Positions 29,176 to 37,628 of a stretch of 64,000 nucleotides of DNA are shown piece by piece (the stretch's first letter is position 1; the number at the start of each line of letters is the position of its first letter). Below the pieces are notes generated by a model. That model ran no database searches, was not told the DNA's origin, and saw only the letters and a list, made by a program, of their open reading frames with translations. The stretch spans positions 831,861-895,860 of the forward strand of contig NZ_CP069349.1 of the NCBI RefSeq assembly GCF_021497505.1. The letters run 5' to 3'. The position numbers were made by a program, and so were the translations under genes. This DNA is from Turicibacter sp. TJ11 (GTDB taxonomy: Bacteria; Bacillota_I; Bacilli_A; MOL361; Turicibacteraceae).

Positions 29176-30183
29176 TCACTTCTTCTTGCTTAATTCATAT
29201 TCTGCACGTATCTTCTTAGTACGTTCTGCATTCTCTTTAGCACGTTGTTTCACATACTCTTGTGCTTCATCATAGTATTGTGATTTGACTGGTTGATTGT
29301 TTTCATCAACTACGATAGGTACGAACACACATCTACAATTCACATGAGGATGTAGTTGCTTAGGCTCGTACTGGTCAATGCGATAAATCTTGCCTTCATT
29401 CTCTTGGCAAATTGCACACACTCTATCGTCATGAATAGTATCTGCTTTAAAATGTGTGAATCCATTCTTCTTAGCAGAATCAATATGTGCTTGATTTTCT
29501 GCTATACGTAATTCGTTATGAACTAAAGTCTTAGCAGATGAGAATGATACATCTAACTGTTTAGCGATTGTTCCCGCTACTTTAGAGTACCCATCTCCAC
29601 GAATAGTTGCCATCTTTAGTTCTTTGCTAATTACTTGTGCTACCTTTTCTGCACGTCTATAAACTCTATCATTGAACCATAGACCATCTGCAATAGGCTT
29701 ATACCAAGGTAGCTTTTCATTCCATATATTTTTAGATAAAAAGTTAGCTACTTGATTGCTAGTATGTAGTCCTGTCTGCTCTAGTGCAGTCAATGTCTCA
29801 TAACTACTTAGGTTGTTGAAATCATGGATACCATTAATCTTCTCTTTCTTGTATTCTTTCAACATCTCATCAAAATTCAAGAAATCTTCCTCATAGAACT
29901 TCATGAGCGTGTTACCTAATCTATCTATCTCTTTGTCGGCAAGTTGAGATAGAATGATTGATACTTGCTTCTCTAAGTCTTGAGCCATCTTCAATTCTGA
30001 GAACTTGAAATTAGGATTAATACTTTCGATTTCTTCTTTTCTAGCAATCCATTTAGCTACTTCATCTTGTATCTCTTTTAATGCGATTCTATATTCTTTC
30101 TTCAAGAAATCCATATACTCTTTAACTGTCTTGTTGTAGGTTTTCTCTGCTTGAGCATCTCTGCGTTCCCAATAGCTAGGCAT
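29176..30183 (-). CDS. Minor head protein / head morphogenesis (SPP1 gp7-like)
   Basis: 335 aa, starting 2 bp after the portal stop codon. The C-terminal domain carries the SPP1 gp7/F-like pattern: RTxxxN-type VHNELRIAENQAHIDSAKK, DDRVCAICQENEG, and HPHVNCRCVFVP, a Cys/His cluster. These proteins ride on the portal inside the procapsid and affect DNA entry. Confidence 0.88.
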   Translation of the reverse strand: MPSYWERRDAQAEKTYNKTVKEYMDFLKKEYRIALKEIQDEVAKWIARKEEIESINPNFKFSELKMAQDLEKQVSIILSQLADKEIDRLGNTLMKFYEEDFLNFDEMLKEYKKEKINGIHDFNNLSSYETLTALEQTGLHTSNQVANFLSKNIWNEKLPWYKPIADGLWFNDRVYRRAEKVAQVISKELKMATIRGDGYSKVAGTIAKQLDVSFSSAKTLVHNELRIAENQAHIDSAKKNGFTHFKADTIHDDRVCAICQENEGKIYRIDQYEPKQLHPHVNCRCVFVPIVVDENNQPVKSQYYDEAQEYVKQRAKENAERTKKIRAEYELSKKK

Positions 30184-30185
30184 GA

Positions 30186-31538
30186 TTACTCACCTACTTC
30201 AACATCTTCTTCATCTGTTACTGGTTCATGTGAGTCAAAGTTATCTTCCATAAATGAGATGCTTTCTTCACGTTCAGTTGCAAGTCTCTCAAGCTCTGCT
30301 TCAACAGATGGAATAAATGGTAATAAGTTCTCTAAGATTGTTTCTTTTGATAACATAGTGCTTAATTGAATTGCACGAGTTACTAATTCTTCATTATTGT
30401 TGATTGTATTACGTGTAAATCGAATGTCTACATTCTTAACAATTTCCTCAGTAGCTAATGATAATTTACCTAACAGTGATAATAAATTACAAATCAATTC
30501 AATACGTCTCAATAGTGCCTTACGGAAGTAACTTTCCTTAGTCGCACACTTGAACTCTAATGATGATAATTTAAACTGCATAGATACTCCACTTAGGTTA
30601 TTAGCAAAGTTTTCATCACTCATATTAGGTACTGCACTAAACTTATGAATATCATCAACTAATCTGTTCTTATAGTTCTCTAAAGCTGTATCAGGAATAT
30701 CTTTAAATAAATATTCTGCCTTACCACTTGAGTCATCAATATTTAATAATCGAGAATCCTTTAATGTCTGAATTAATTCATCATCAAGACTTGTACCAGT
30801 AATCATTAAGATAGCATTAGTAAATGTTTCAAAATCATTAGCTGTATCTGATACGACTTTATCTAACGCATCAATTAAATCTACAACTTTCTCAAAGTCT
30901 GAGCATAAGTCTCTATTATTCTCAACCACAACAACTGGTACATCACCAAAGTAGTGTTCTAGCTCTTCTGTTGCTCCACCATTGCTAGTGAATTTGAGAA
31001 TCTTATTTGCTGTGTAGTATTCAATGTAATCTACATCTTCATCATCTACTTTAATCTTCCAATGGCGAACGAAACCAATTAGATTTTCCTCGATACTTGT
31101 ATCATAGATAGCAATGCTTTCCAATGGACTTATTGCTTTAAAGCGTGGGTTTAAGTCTTTATCAACATACATTAACTCACAAGCTACCCCATAAATAGAA
31201 GCATCTGTTGCCAGTTGAGTGTTTTCGGCACTTTCATCATTGAAACTAAATAAGTCATCAAATAATGTTGTAACTTCTTCATTGTCACCAAATGAATATG
31301 AGATTGGTTTCCCCATAAAGTAGCCAACGATAGAGCTTACAATATAATCAGCATACGGATGGGAAACTTTATTATTAGGTTTGCTAGGATCTTTCTGTAC
31401 TCTATGTTTAATTGCATTTTTATTTTCGTACATCTCTTTAAGTTTTATGTATTTAGGCAACATCATATTGTGCTTATTGACTAAATTGATAATCTCTGTA
31501 CGAGATAGCTCTTGCTTGATTGAATGTGTTTTTAACAT
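30186..31538 (-). CDS. Portal protein (SPP1 gp6-like)
   Basis: 450 aa from the ATG at 31,538 (AAAGGAAG upstream). Characteristic segments are KVSHPYADYIVSSIVGYFMG, YGVACELMYVD, and a C-terminal SGVSMQFKLSSLEFK..FRKALLRRIEL. The dodecameric portal is the vertex for DNA packaging and exit. It lies directly after the terminase genes. Confidence 0.92.
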   Translation of the reverse strand: MLKTHSIKQELSRTEIINLVNKHNMMLPKYIKLKEMYENKNAIKHRVQKDPSKPNNKVSHPYADYIVSSIVGYFMGKPISYSFGDNEEVTTLFDDLFSFNDESAENTQLATDASIYGVACELMYVDKDLNPRFKAISPLESIAIYDTSIEENLIGFVRHWKIKVDDEDVDYIEYYTANKILKFTSNGGATEELEHYFGDVPVVVVENNRDLCSDFEKVVDLIDALDKVVSDTANDFETFTNAILMITGTSLDDELIQTLKDSRLLNIDDSSGKAEYLFKDIPDTALENYKNRLVDDIHKFSAVPNMSDENFANNLSGVSMQFKLSSLEFKCATKESYFRKALLRRIELICNLLSLLGKLSLATEEIVKNVDIRFTRNTINNNEELVTRAIQLSTMLSKETILENLLPFIPSVEAELERLATEREESISFMEDNFDSHEPVTDEEDVEVGE

Positions 31539-31558
31539 AACTCTCACTTCCTTTCTTG

Positions 31559-32827
31559 TTAAATTCCAAGTCCAAATCCTGAATGGACTCTTGCTTTGTT
31601 CTTACTGTATATATCACAAATTGAATACCCTAGTGCATCGCAGCATAAGTGACTAAAGGTATGGTCTGTCTTATTTGTATAAGCATTTGTTTTCTTATCT
31701 TTCAGATAAACGAAATTTTCAAACTCGATTTGTGCATTAGGGCAACTATCAACTAGTACGTATATGTCTAGGTTCTGTAAGTATGAAATTCTAGCTTCAA
31801 CACTTCCACTACCTTTGATACATGGTTGAGCATTGATACCTTTAGACTTTAAATAACTAATGACCTGTGGTGAGGCACTATCGACATAGATTCTCTGTTT
31901 CTCTATTCCTAGATTGATAATTGCTTCATACATTTCATCTAAAGTTGCTCCACGTTGGTAGAACTCTTTAATGAGGTATAACTCTTGTGTCTTTTCGTTA
32001 AATAAACTAACCGCAATAGCCGTTGGATCTAGTTCTCCAATGTCCATACCACATCTAACTTGCCATGCTTTATCTTTCAACATAGCATTGATATCTACCT
32101 CATGGCTATTGATAAAGTTAATATGTTTGAAGACTAAGCCATCTAGGTCTGTTCCCCAATTTCCCTCAGCGAATATTCGATATTTATTAGGGTTACGAGT
32201 TTTTAAACTCTCTAATGAATCTACGTATGATTGAGGTAGAAATGGATTATCCTTATAGCTACTTCTATCGTAGAATAAGTCAGCTGGTTTTCTATCCCCT
32301 TCACAGAACTCATACAACCAATGATGAGGACTAATCGGGTTAAAGCAACCATAAATTTGTAGATTAGGAGCTTTCGCCCTTAAACGTAAGTCTATTTGGT
32401 CTACTATCTCTTGTGGTACTTCAAATATCTCCTCAATAAAGAAGTCAGTAATACCATTAATACTCAATAACTTCTCTTCCTCATCTAAAGGTAACATGAT
32501 TATCATTGAGCCATTAGGAAGTGTGATAGTCCTTTCTGTCTTATTGATTGCACACTTATCTAATAACTTTAACTGTCTTAGCATTTGCTTAGTTAAATCC
32601 CAAATGGAATTGTTAATAGTTGTTCCATAACGTCTACACATACAAATCTTACGTTTGGATTGACAGGCTTTAATAATTAACTTCTGAACTACAAAGTGGC
32701 TTTTGCCTGAACCTGCTCCAAGCTAACCACCCATATAAATATTCCAGCGATGTGAGTAGTCAAATAAATATGGATAGAAATGTGGACTAAACAACTTCTT
32801 GCTAATCTGTAAATTTATATGGTTCAT
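31559..32827 (-). pseudogene. Terminase large subunit with in-frame amber codon at the Walker A loop
   Basis: 422 codons from an ATG at 32,827 with AGGTGAT upstream. Codon 35 (32,723-32,725) is TAG: the frame reads NIYMGG, stop, then LGAGSGKSHFV. Relatives have GG directly followed by xGSGKS, so three extra codons (TAG CTT GGA) seem to be inserted at the P-loop. Everything else looks intact, including the Walker B region FFIEEIFEV and nuclease residues in GMDIGELDPTAIAVSLF. Without suppression only an internal start (32,641) remains, which lacks the ATPase loop. TAG is a true stop in at least four other prophage genes, so routine recoding is unlikely. Confidence 0.85.
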
Positions 32828-32842
32828 TGTGCATCACCTACC

Positions 32843-33289
32843 TTACTCATCTTCATCATCTTCAATCGATACTCTGATGATAGTTTCAGTAGTTCCCTCA
32901 ACCTTAGCATTAATGTTTTGGTTAGTTGTATATGCTCCTAAGCATTTTAAGATTGAGTCCATTGCTTTGATTTTGTCTGAGTCTTTAGAGTCAGGATCAT
33001 TCACTATTTGAAGTAACTTATCAATAATCCACTCTTTCTTTGCAAGTGGTGAGCGTTGACTGGTTAGCTCTTCGATGTACTCTTTAACTACCTCGTTCTT
33101 TAATAGTAAATATCCCTCGTTCTTACATAACTTGTAAGAAGCACTATTTATATCTCCTACTTCTTTGTTGTATGCTTCAATATAACTTCTTGTAGCATTT
33201 CCATTAGTCACATATAATTCTGCAAATCGTTTCATTTTTGGTGTTAATTTTTTCTTTTTAATATCTGAACAAGCCACTCTGCTCACCAC
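32843..33289 (-). CDS. Terminase small subunit
   Basis: About 148 aa; the start is uncertain among three GTG codons. A helix-turn-helix (LTPKMKRFAELYVTNGNATRSYIEAY) followed by a central oligomerisation helix and acidic tail matches the Terminase_2 family, which recognises the packaging site on phage DNA. It lies 15 bp upstream of the large subunit. Confidence 0.85.
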   Translation of the reverse strand: MVSRVACSDIKKKKLTPKMKRFAELYVTNGNATRSYIEAYNKEVGDINSASYKLCKNEGYLLLKNEVVKEYIEELTSQRSPLAKKEWIIDKLLQIVNDPDSKDSDKIKAMDSILKCLGAYTTNQNINAKVEGTTETIIRVSIEDDEDE

Positions 33290-33313
33290 CTTCCTATATA
33301 AATTAAAATCAAA

Positions 33314-33481
33314 TTAAATCAACATCATTAATAGCCAAAATGTAGCTACGTAATACATCATAGCGACAAAACTAACTACTCTCGTTTGTACTAATTCTCC
33401 TGTAAATGCTTGGTAGAAACTCTGAAATGCACAGAGAAAAGAAAATACAATACAAATCCACAAAATTACTGTTGTTAGCAT
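33314..33481 (-). CDS. 55-aa membrane protein
   Basis: Starts at ATG with GGAAGGTGAG upstream, overlapping the stop of the preceding gene. Two hydrophobic helices (LTTVILWICIVFSFLCAFQ and VSFVAMMYYVATFWLLMML) are joined by YQAFTGELVQTR. Too short for a confident family; a small phage membrane protein, perhaps for superinfection exclusion or lysis, but that is a guess. Confidence 0.6.
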   Translation of the reverse strand: MLTTVILWICIVFSFLCAFQSFYQAFTGELVQTRVVSFVAMMYYVATFWLLMMLI

Positions 33482-33483
33482 CT

Positions 33484-33723
33484 TTACTCACCTTCCTTTG
33501 TATTTCTGAATGTAACTAACTTCTTAATTCCTTTAGCCATTAATTGAGTTGGTCTACCATTCTTATCTACACACATAACTTCAATCTTGTCTTCATCAAT
33601 CTTCTTTTTCATTTGAGTCATGTGATTTGGAACATTGCTACAAATTGTCCAGCTATTTGTCTGATATTCAAATATCGCTACCGTTTCCATTTCCTCACGT
33701 TTAAAACTCATCACACTTGCCAT
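33484..33723 (-). CDS. Hypothetical phage protein, 79 aa
   Basis: Small alpha/beta protein (VAIFEYQTNSWTICSNVPNH). SD AAAGGA lies upstream in the end of the previous gene, whose TAG stop is one base from this ATG. No recognised family. Part of a run of small genes before the terminase. Confidence 0.6.
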   Translation of the reverse strand: MASVMSFKREEMETVAIFEYQTNSWTICSNVPNHMTQMKKKIDEDKIEVMCVDKNGRPTQLMAKGIKKLVTFRNTKEGE

Positions 33724-33724
33724 G

Positions 33725-33952
33725 CTATTTCATTCCTTTCATCATTTGCTTTAACTCAGCAAGCTGATCTTCTTTAATCTTTTGTTGCTCAATCTTATTC
33801 AAAATTCTAGTTTTCTCTTGCTCAATTCTCTTCTTCATGGCTTTCAGTTCCATAGCCTTAACCTGAAACTCTTTGCACAACTTCTCAAATTCTGCAACTT
33901 CTTTTTTCGTTTCTTCAAATTCTTCTATCAATTGCTGTTCTTTCTCATTCAT
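33725..33952 (-). CDS. Small coiled-coil phage protein
   Basis: 75 aa, almost wholly heptad coiled coil (EEFEETKKEVAEFEKLCKEF and LNKIEQQKIKEDQLAELKQM). GGAAG upstream. Ends in TAG, overlapping the leader of the next gene. Function unknown. Confidence 0.6.
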   Translation of the reverse strand: MNEKEQQLIEEFEETKKEVAEFEKLCKEFQVKAMELKAMKKRIEQEKTRILNKIEQQKIKEDQLAELKQMMKGMK

Positions 33953-33973
33953 TCTTCATCTTCCTTTCTATAT

Positions 33974-34010
33974 AAATAAAACACCCATGTACCTTGAATA
34001 CATAGGTGCT
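33974..34010 (-). terminator. Terminator of the antirepressor gene
   Basis: Minus-strand stem CACCTATGTA / TACATGGGTG with a 7-nt loop, followed by TTTTATTTATA. Confidence 0.8.
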
Positions 34011-34021
34011 GTTAGTACGCT

Positions 34022-34834
34022 CTAAATCTCGATTACTCCACCGAATTTCTTATCAAACAATTTAACCGCCATATTGAATCTTTCTTTGTCATCTAACATA
34101 CCCATCTCAAAGAAAGTAATCATTTTCTCATATGTATAACATAATGCTTTTTCAATTTCCTCTTCTACCCACTCAGGCACAGCTTGATAGTATTTTAGCT
34201 CCAATTCTTTTTTCAATTGTTTAGCACTCATGTCAAAACACACATAGTAAACATCATCTTGAATCGTACCGTAGTTACGTGGTTTGCGATTATACTCAGA
34301 CACATATGCTTCTTCATAGGCTCTCATCATATGCTTTTGTAACTTTCTACTCTCTAAACGAGTATCTTCCCAATCGTGAGCTAATCTAATTGCTTTCTCG
34401 ATAGCGATGAAATATTTACGAACTAGCTTTGACAATCGTTTAGTTTCTTCATTCATCTTTTGAGCAACACCAGTCACCATAGCAATCTCTTTTGCAATAT
34501 CAATGTTTAACACATATTCAACAGTCACACCATATGCAGAACGTTGTTGACTTGACATTTCTTTTAGTTCGTCTTGTGTAAACTGAGCGAAGTTTTCAAA
34601 AACAACGCTAAAATCTTCACCTTCAACTGCATCCACTTTCTCCAGTTGTTTTTTAATCCAGTGGGTAAAGTCTTGTTGTACTTTCAATTCTTCCCACAAA
34701 GTTCTACCATCAACTACTGCATCTTTACTTGTGTCTTGTAGACTAGGAAATGCTTCTTGATAATCCAATACTAATTGAATTTCTTCGTCACTCATTCCTA
34801 ATTTTTTCTTCATGTTTGCTTTGGTTAATTTCAT
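34022..34834 (-). CDS. AntA/AntB-type phage antirepressor
   Basis: 270 aa from the ATG at 34,834; the 37 codons upstream in the same frame lie within a structured leader. The AntA/AntB N-terminal domain is clear (VDGRTLWEELKVQQDFTHWI, then EYVLNIDIAKEIAMV). The C-terminal half is helical and charged with KLSRLVRKYFIAIEKAIRLA-like content, resembling phage regulatory KilA-C type parts. Antirepressors bind and disable the lysogeny repressor, yet no CI-like repressor is visible in this prophage. It has its own terminator. Confidence 0.82.
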   Translation of the reverse strand: MKLTKANMKKKLGMSDEEIQLVLDYQEAFPSLQDTSKDAVVDGRTLWEELKVQQDFTHWIKKQLEKVDAVEGEDFSVVFENFAQFTQDELKEMSSQQRSAYGVTVEYVLNIDIAKEIAMVTGVAQKMNEETKRLSKLVRKYFIAIEKAIRLAHDWEDTRLESRKLQKHMMRAYEEAYVSEYNRKPRNYGTIQDDVYYVCFDMSAKQLKKELELKYYQAVPEWVEEEIEKALCYTYEKMITFFEMGMLDDKERFNMAVKLFDKKFGGVIEI

Positions 34835-34870
34835 AAATAGAATCACTTCTTTCTGTTTAAAGTCATAGTC

Positions 34871-34960
34871 ATCGGGTTGACCAACTATGCTATTCACTTC
34901 ACAATGTCCCGATAAGTAAATGGTGGAGAAAGTGTAAACCACCATCTCTTCATTGTGAAG
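34871..34960 (-). promoter_or_regulatory. Structured leader of the antirepressor gene with alternative folds
   Basis: Inverted repeat CTTCACAATG (34,897-34,906) / CATTGTGAAG (34,951-34,960) encloses TGGTGG (34,921-34,926) / CCACCA (34,939-34,944). ATCGGG (34,871-34,876) pairs with CCCGAT (34,908-34,913), which lies inside the first loop, so the topology is that of a pseudoknot. CTTCA/TGAAG (34,948-34,960) offers a local hairpin that excludes the long stem. This bistable design suggests control of the antirepressor mRNA. Confidence 0.6.
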
Positions 34961-35049
34961 CCAATACCATAGGACTTCATTAAAAATTTGTCACACCCAC
35001 GCATGGGAGTTAGTTTATACTCGTATGCGACTCTCGGAGTTATTTAATA

Positions 35050-35077
35050 CAAAAAAGGTAGTGAATTACTCACTACC
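35050..35077 (-). terminator. Terminator after the 33-aa gene
   Basis: Minus-strand stem GGTAGTGA / TCACTACC with a 5-nt loop and TTTTTT. It includes the stop codon of the small gene. Confidence 0.88.
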
Positions 35078-35167
35078 CTTAACTAACAATTCAACTTTCT
35101 CTGAAACCTTTTCAACTTCTGCGTTAAATTCCTTTTGTAACTGTTGCATTTCTTTAATAAATTCCAT
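35066..35167 (-). CDS. 33-aa helical peptide
   Basis: MEFIKEMQQLQKEFNAEVEK, then SEKVELLVKGSE. AGAAGGGA is upstream of two in-frame ATGs; the second gives 33 aa. An amphipathic coiled-coil peptide encoded just before a strong terminator. It could be a leader peptide or a small regulatory protein. Confidence 0.5.
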   Translation of the reverse strand: MEFIKEMQQLQKEFNAEVEKVSEKVELLVKGSE

Positions 35168-35197
35168 TAAGATCATTCCCTTCTGATTAATCTCGTG

Positions 35198-35332
35198 TCA
35201 GCCATAATCAAATCAATACAGACACTAATTAGTAGTCAAGTGAGCCATTTTATATGAAAGAAAGGGAAGGAAGATACTTTATGGCTGATTGAAAGGAGAT
35301 GATATTTTTTTACTCATCTTGACTACTAATTA
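35198..35332. repeat. Interleaved inverted repeats (pseudoknot topology)
   Basis: TCAGCCATAA (35,198-35,207) pairs with TTATGGCTGA (35,279-35,288). TAATTAGTAGTCAAG (35,226-35,240) pairs with CTTGACTACTAATTA (35,318-35,332). Both are perfect, and the order A-B-A'-B' is interleaved. No gene is encoded here. It may be an RNA switch, an operator pair or part of a packaging site. Confidence 0.65.
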
Positions 35333-35352
35333 CTATCCGCATTAACGCTTAC

Positions 35353-35384
35353 AAATAAAAAAGAGGAGTAGCATTAACTACTCC
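35353..35384 (-). terminator. Terminator at the end of the early operon, distal
   Basis: Minus-strand stem GGAGTAG / CTACTCC with a 6-nt loop and a T-rich run TCTTTTTTATTT. Confidence 0.8.
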
Positions 35385-35425
35385 CAAATGAAAATTGAAA
35401 GGGATGATTGAAAAATGAAAAAAAT

Positions 35426-35508
35426 GAAAAAGAAAAGTGAGGTACATTATGCACCTCATTAGCTACTCTAGTCGAGGAAGATACAAAAATACTAAAGTAG
35501 CTAATGAG
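35426..35508 (-). terminator. Terminator with overlapping antiterminator-like stem
   Basis: In minus-strand order a 13-bp stem CTCATTAGCTACT (35,508-35,496) / AGTAGCTAATGAG (35,467-35,455) is followed by a terminator hairpin TGAGGT / ACCTCA (35,458-35,438) and CTTTTCTTTTT. The two share 35,455-35,458, so they exclude each other, as in attenuators. It lies just after the early gene at 35,522. Confidence 0.6.
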
Positions 35509-35521
35509 AGGTATAATCCCC

Positions 35522-36172
35522 TCAATCGAAATACAATTCAGCATAGTCAGATGCCCAATGATACTGGTATCCATCACGAATTGCTTTATCTCGACAAAAT
35601 TCAAAAATAGTGTCATGGTTATAACCTGTCTCATAGGCACATTCAAATCGACTTGAGTAAACTTCATAATCGCCTGAGAATAGGTCTTTAACAACTACTC
35701 CACGAGTATAAGTTGCATTTTCACTGACAATAATGTGGTCAATATTATCGTAACGCATAAAAGGATCAAATAGCGTATGACCTTTTCGAGTTAGAAAAAT
35801 ATCATAGTCTCGTAACTTACGAGTATCTTCAAGCCAATATTCAAACACTAGCCATCTTGGATTCAAACGTGGCAACTTACCTTTTGAATACTTCTCAATC
35901 ACTCTTCGCCAAAAATCACGTTCTTTGTATGAGTAGGTACAAACTCCGATTCTACCAACACCACAAACAGAAATTTCATATGGATTTCTTACTCCACCTT
36001 TTTTCACCATATCTTGATTGCGAATTATCTCTGCACCATATTCATCTAAAAATTTAATTTTATAGCCTTTTTTCTTTACGTATTCAAGTATGACAAATCG
36101 CTCACCAGTTTTGGTGATTCCCTTGTGACCGACTTGTACTATATTGCATATATCATCAGTCACTTTGACCAC
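35522..36172 (-). CDS. Phage protein with homing-nuclease-associated N-terminal domain
   Basis: 216 aa. The first ~75 residues (GHKGITKTGERFVILEYVKK, IKFLDEYGAEI, VKKGGVRNPY, CGVGRIGV) match the N-terminal beta module that precedes HNH/AP2-like domains in many phage proteins. The catalytic part is missing and is replaced by an unrelated segment with FWRRVIEKYSKGKLPRLNPR. The matching nuclease-like half is found in the protein at 41,723-42,442, which starts at VYGVGYLG. Likely DNA-binding; role unknown. Confidence 0.55.
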   Translation of the reverse strand: MVKVTDDICNIVQVGHKGITKTGERFVILEYVKKKGYKIKFLDEYGAEIIRNQDMVKKGGVRNPYEISVCGVGRIGVCTYSYKERDFWRRVIEKYSKGKLPRLNPRWLVFEYWLEDTRKLRDYDIFLTRKGHTLFDPFMRYDNIDHIIVSENATYTRGVVVKDLFSGDYEVYSSRFECAYETGYNHDTIFEFCRDKAIRDGYQYHWASDYAELYFD

Positions 36173-36188
36173 CTCTTCTATTTAATTG

Positions 36189-36416
36189 TTAATATACTTT
36201 TACGACTGTGACTCGCTGGGAGTCTTGTTCAAATTTAAGTTCACAATAATGTTGTAGTCGTTTCAAATCACAATGTTTCATATTTCCACTTGTGTAAGCG
36301 TCCCAGCCAATTGCTCGTTCTAATGCCTTAACACTTCCAAACAACTGTCCTTCAACTTCACGCAATTTATTCACATCGACAAATCGTTTGCACATTTTAT
36401 TCGGTTCATATCCCAT
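36189..36416 (-). CDS. Hypothetical phage protein, 75 aa
   Basis: Starts at ATG with GAGGTGAT 4 bp upstream. Contains FGSVKALERAIGWDAYTSGN, which looks like a short HTH (phage excisionase- or Cro-sized), but no family is certain. It follows a conserved cis element (36,470-36,513). Confidence 0.55.
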   Translation of the reverse strand: MGYEPNKMCKRFVDVNKLREVEGQLFGSVKALERAIGWDAYTSGNMKHCDLKRLQHYCELKFEQDSQRVTVVKVY

Positions 36417-36469
36417 ACGAATCACCTCGCTTTCTAATTCTTATATAAAATATTAGTAATTGTTATTAC

Positions 36470-36513
36470 CATTGGTTATGCCCTCGGAGGTTATCATGAA
36501 ATGTGTCCTTTTC
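36470..36513. promoter_or_regulatory. Copy 5 of the CATTG..GTTATCAT element
   Basis: CATTGG (36,470-36,475), a 10-bp insert, then GGAGGTTATCATG and two GTGTCC boxes 11 bp apart (36,502-36,518). A 33-bp block from GGTT onward matches 44,591-44,623 at about 26 positions. Both copies directly follow a stop codon or terminator in early DNA. Confidence 0.6.
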
Positions 36514-36522
36514 GTGTCCTTT

Positions 36523-37599
36523 TTAGGCTACATTTAGACACAACTTTCTTCCTCTTCGGCATAACTCTCCCTCACGCACTACAATCTCATCACCACATTT
36601 AGCACAAATAAGGTCACGACTAATGATCCAATTCCATTTTAACTTTTTAGCCTTAGTGTAATTTGGTTTGATTTGAAATCTTACAAAGTTGCAAATACGT
36701 TTGATGTATTCTACGTCATCTTTATCATCGAAATCAATCTCAATGAAAGCACTATTTCCTGCACTTATTGAGCTAAATGCTATACATCTACTTACATGAC
36801 CTTTCTCTAACTTATTCCCACATCTATTGTTATGATGTCTAACTGCTTCACCAATCGAGCTATGAACCGCATGAAAATCCTCAACAAGTGAAATCTCTAA
36901 AATAGTTTTTTGCACTTCATGACGAAACTCCCCAAAAATTCGCTCAAATACTTCTCCCATTTTGAATACATCAGTATTACCTAACTCATACACAACATCT
37001 TCATCACCAATGCTCACGTACTTAACCTCAATCTTTTCATATTTATCTAATGAGATTGGAATACGAATTAAATCTCTCTTAACTAATTCATGCAATAACA
37101 AGTACATCTTTTCTCTTGATATTCCACCTGGCTCACACAAGTTGTATAAATCAGCCATGTGGTCATAATCATTAAGTAACTTAGCTTCACCACGCACAAT
37201 TAACTCATATTTGGCAAAAGTTAAGATAGCAAATGCAAACTTCTTTAATTTCCAACTTCCTAACGAATTAATTATGTCAATTTCACTTTGGTAGTATTTA
37301 ATTCTTTCATCGCTTTTACGTAGTGGTACAAAATCGTGTTGCAACTGTTTCTCGATTACTTGTCGATTGTAAAGCATATTGTATTTATCAAGTTGCTCAC
37401 TAATTAATTTGATTCTCTCTTCTTCATTTGTAACTCCATTCATCAACAAGTATCTATTAACTCGGTCGATTAATCGTGAGTTGATCTTACCGCAATAGTA
37501 ATCAATAATTCCTTTCAGTTGAGAGTCGAGTGGGTTATTCACCAACCCATCAACCAACTCATATTCATTCATCACCAATTTGTGCATTTCAATTGCCAT
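36523..37599 (-). CDS. Hypothetical early phage protein with C-terminal zinc finger
   Basis: 358 aa. The last 35 residues hold CAKCGDEIVVREGELCRRGR, a probable four-Cys zinc site. The middle resembles a replication- or transcription-accessory fold with a winged-helix-like segment (ISREKMYLLLHELVKRDLIR). It lies 29 bp downstream of the RdRP-like polymerase and is probably co-transcribed with it, so it could be its partner. No family recognised. Confidence 0.6.
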   Translation of the reverse strand: MAIEMHKLVMNEYELVDGLVNNPLDSQLKGIIDYYCGKINSRLIDRVNRYLLMNGVTNEEERIKLISEQLDKYNMLYNRQVIEKQLQHDFVPLRKSDERIKYYQSEIDIINSLGSWKLKKFAFAILTFAKYELIVRGEAKLLNDYDHMADLYNLCEPGGISREKMYLLLHELVKRDLIRIPISLDKYEKIEVKYVSIGDEDVVYELGNTDVFKMGEVFERIFGEFRHEVQKTILEISLVEDFHAVHSSIGEAVRHHNNRCGNKLEKGHVSRCIAFSSISAGNSAFIEIDFDDKDDVEYIKRICNFVRFQIKPNYTKAKKLKWNWIISRDLICAKCGDEIVVREGELCRRGRKLCLNVA

Positions 37600-37628
37600 A
37601 TCTTCATCATCCCTTTCAATGTTTATTG

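Noticed and set aside
31559-32827. Prophage-wide recoding of TAG to an amino acid
   Set aside because: TAG ends genes at 13,880, 14,196, 18,512 and 33,725, each followed at once by the next gene's start, and no suppressor tRNA gene is seen.
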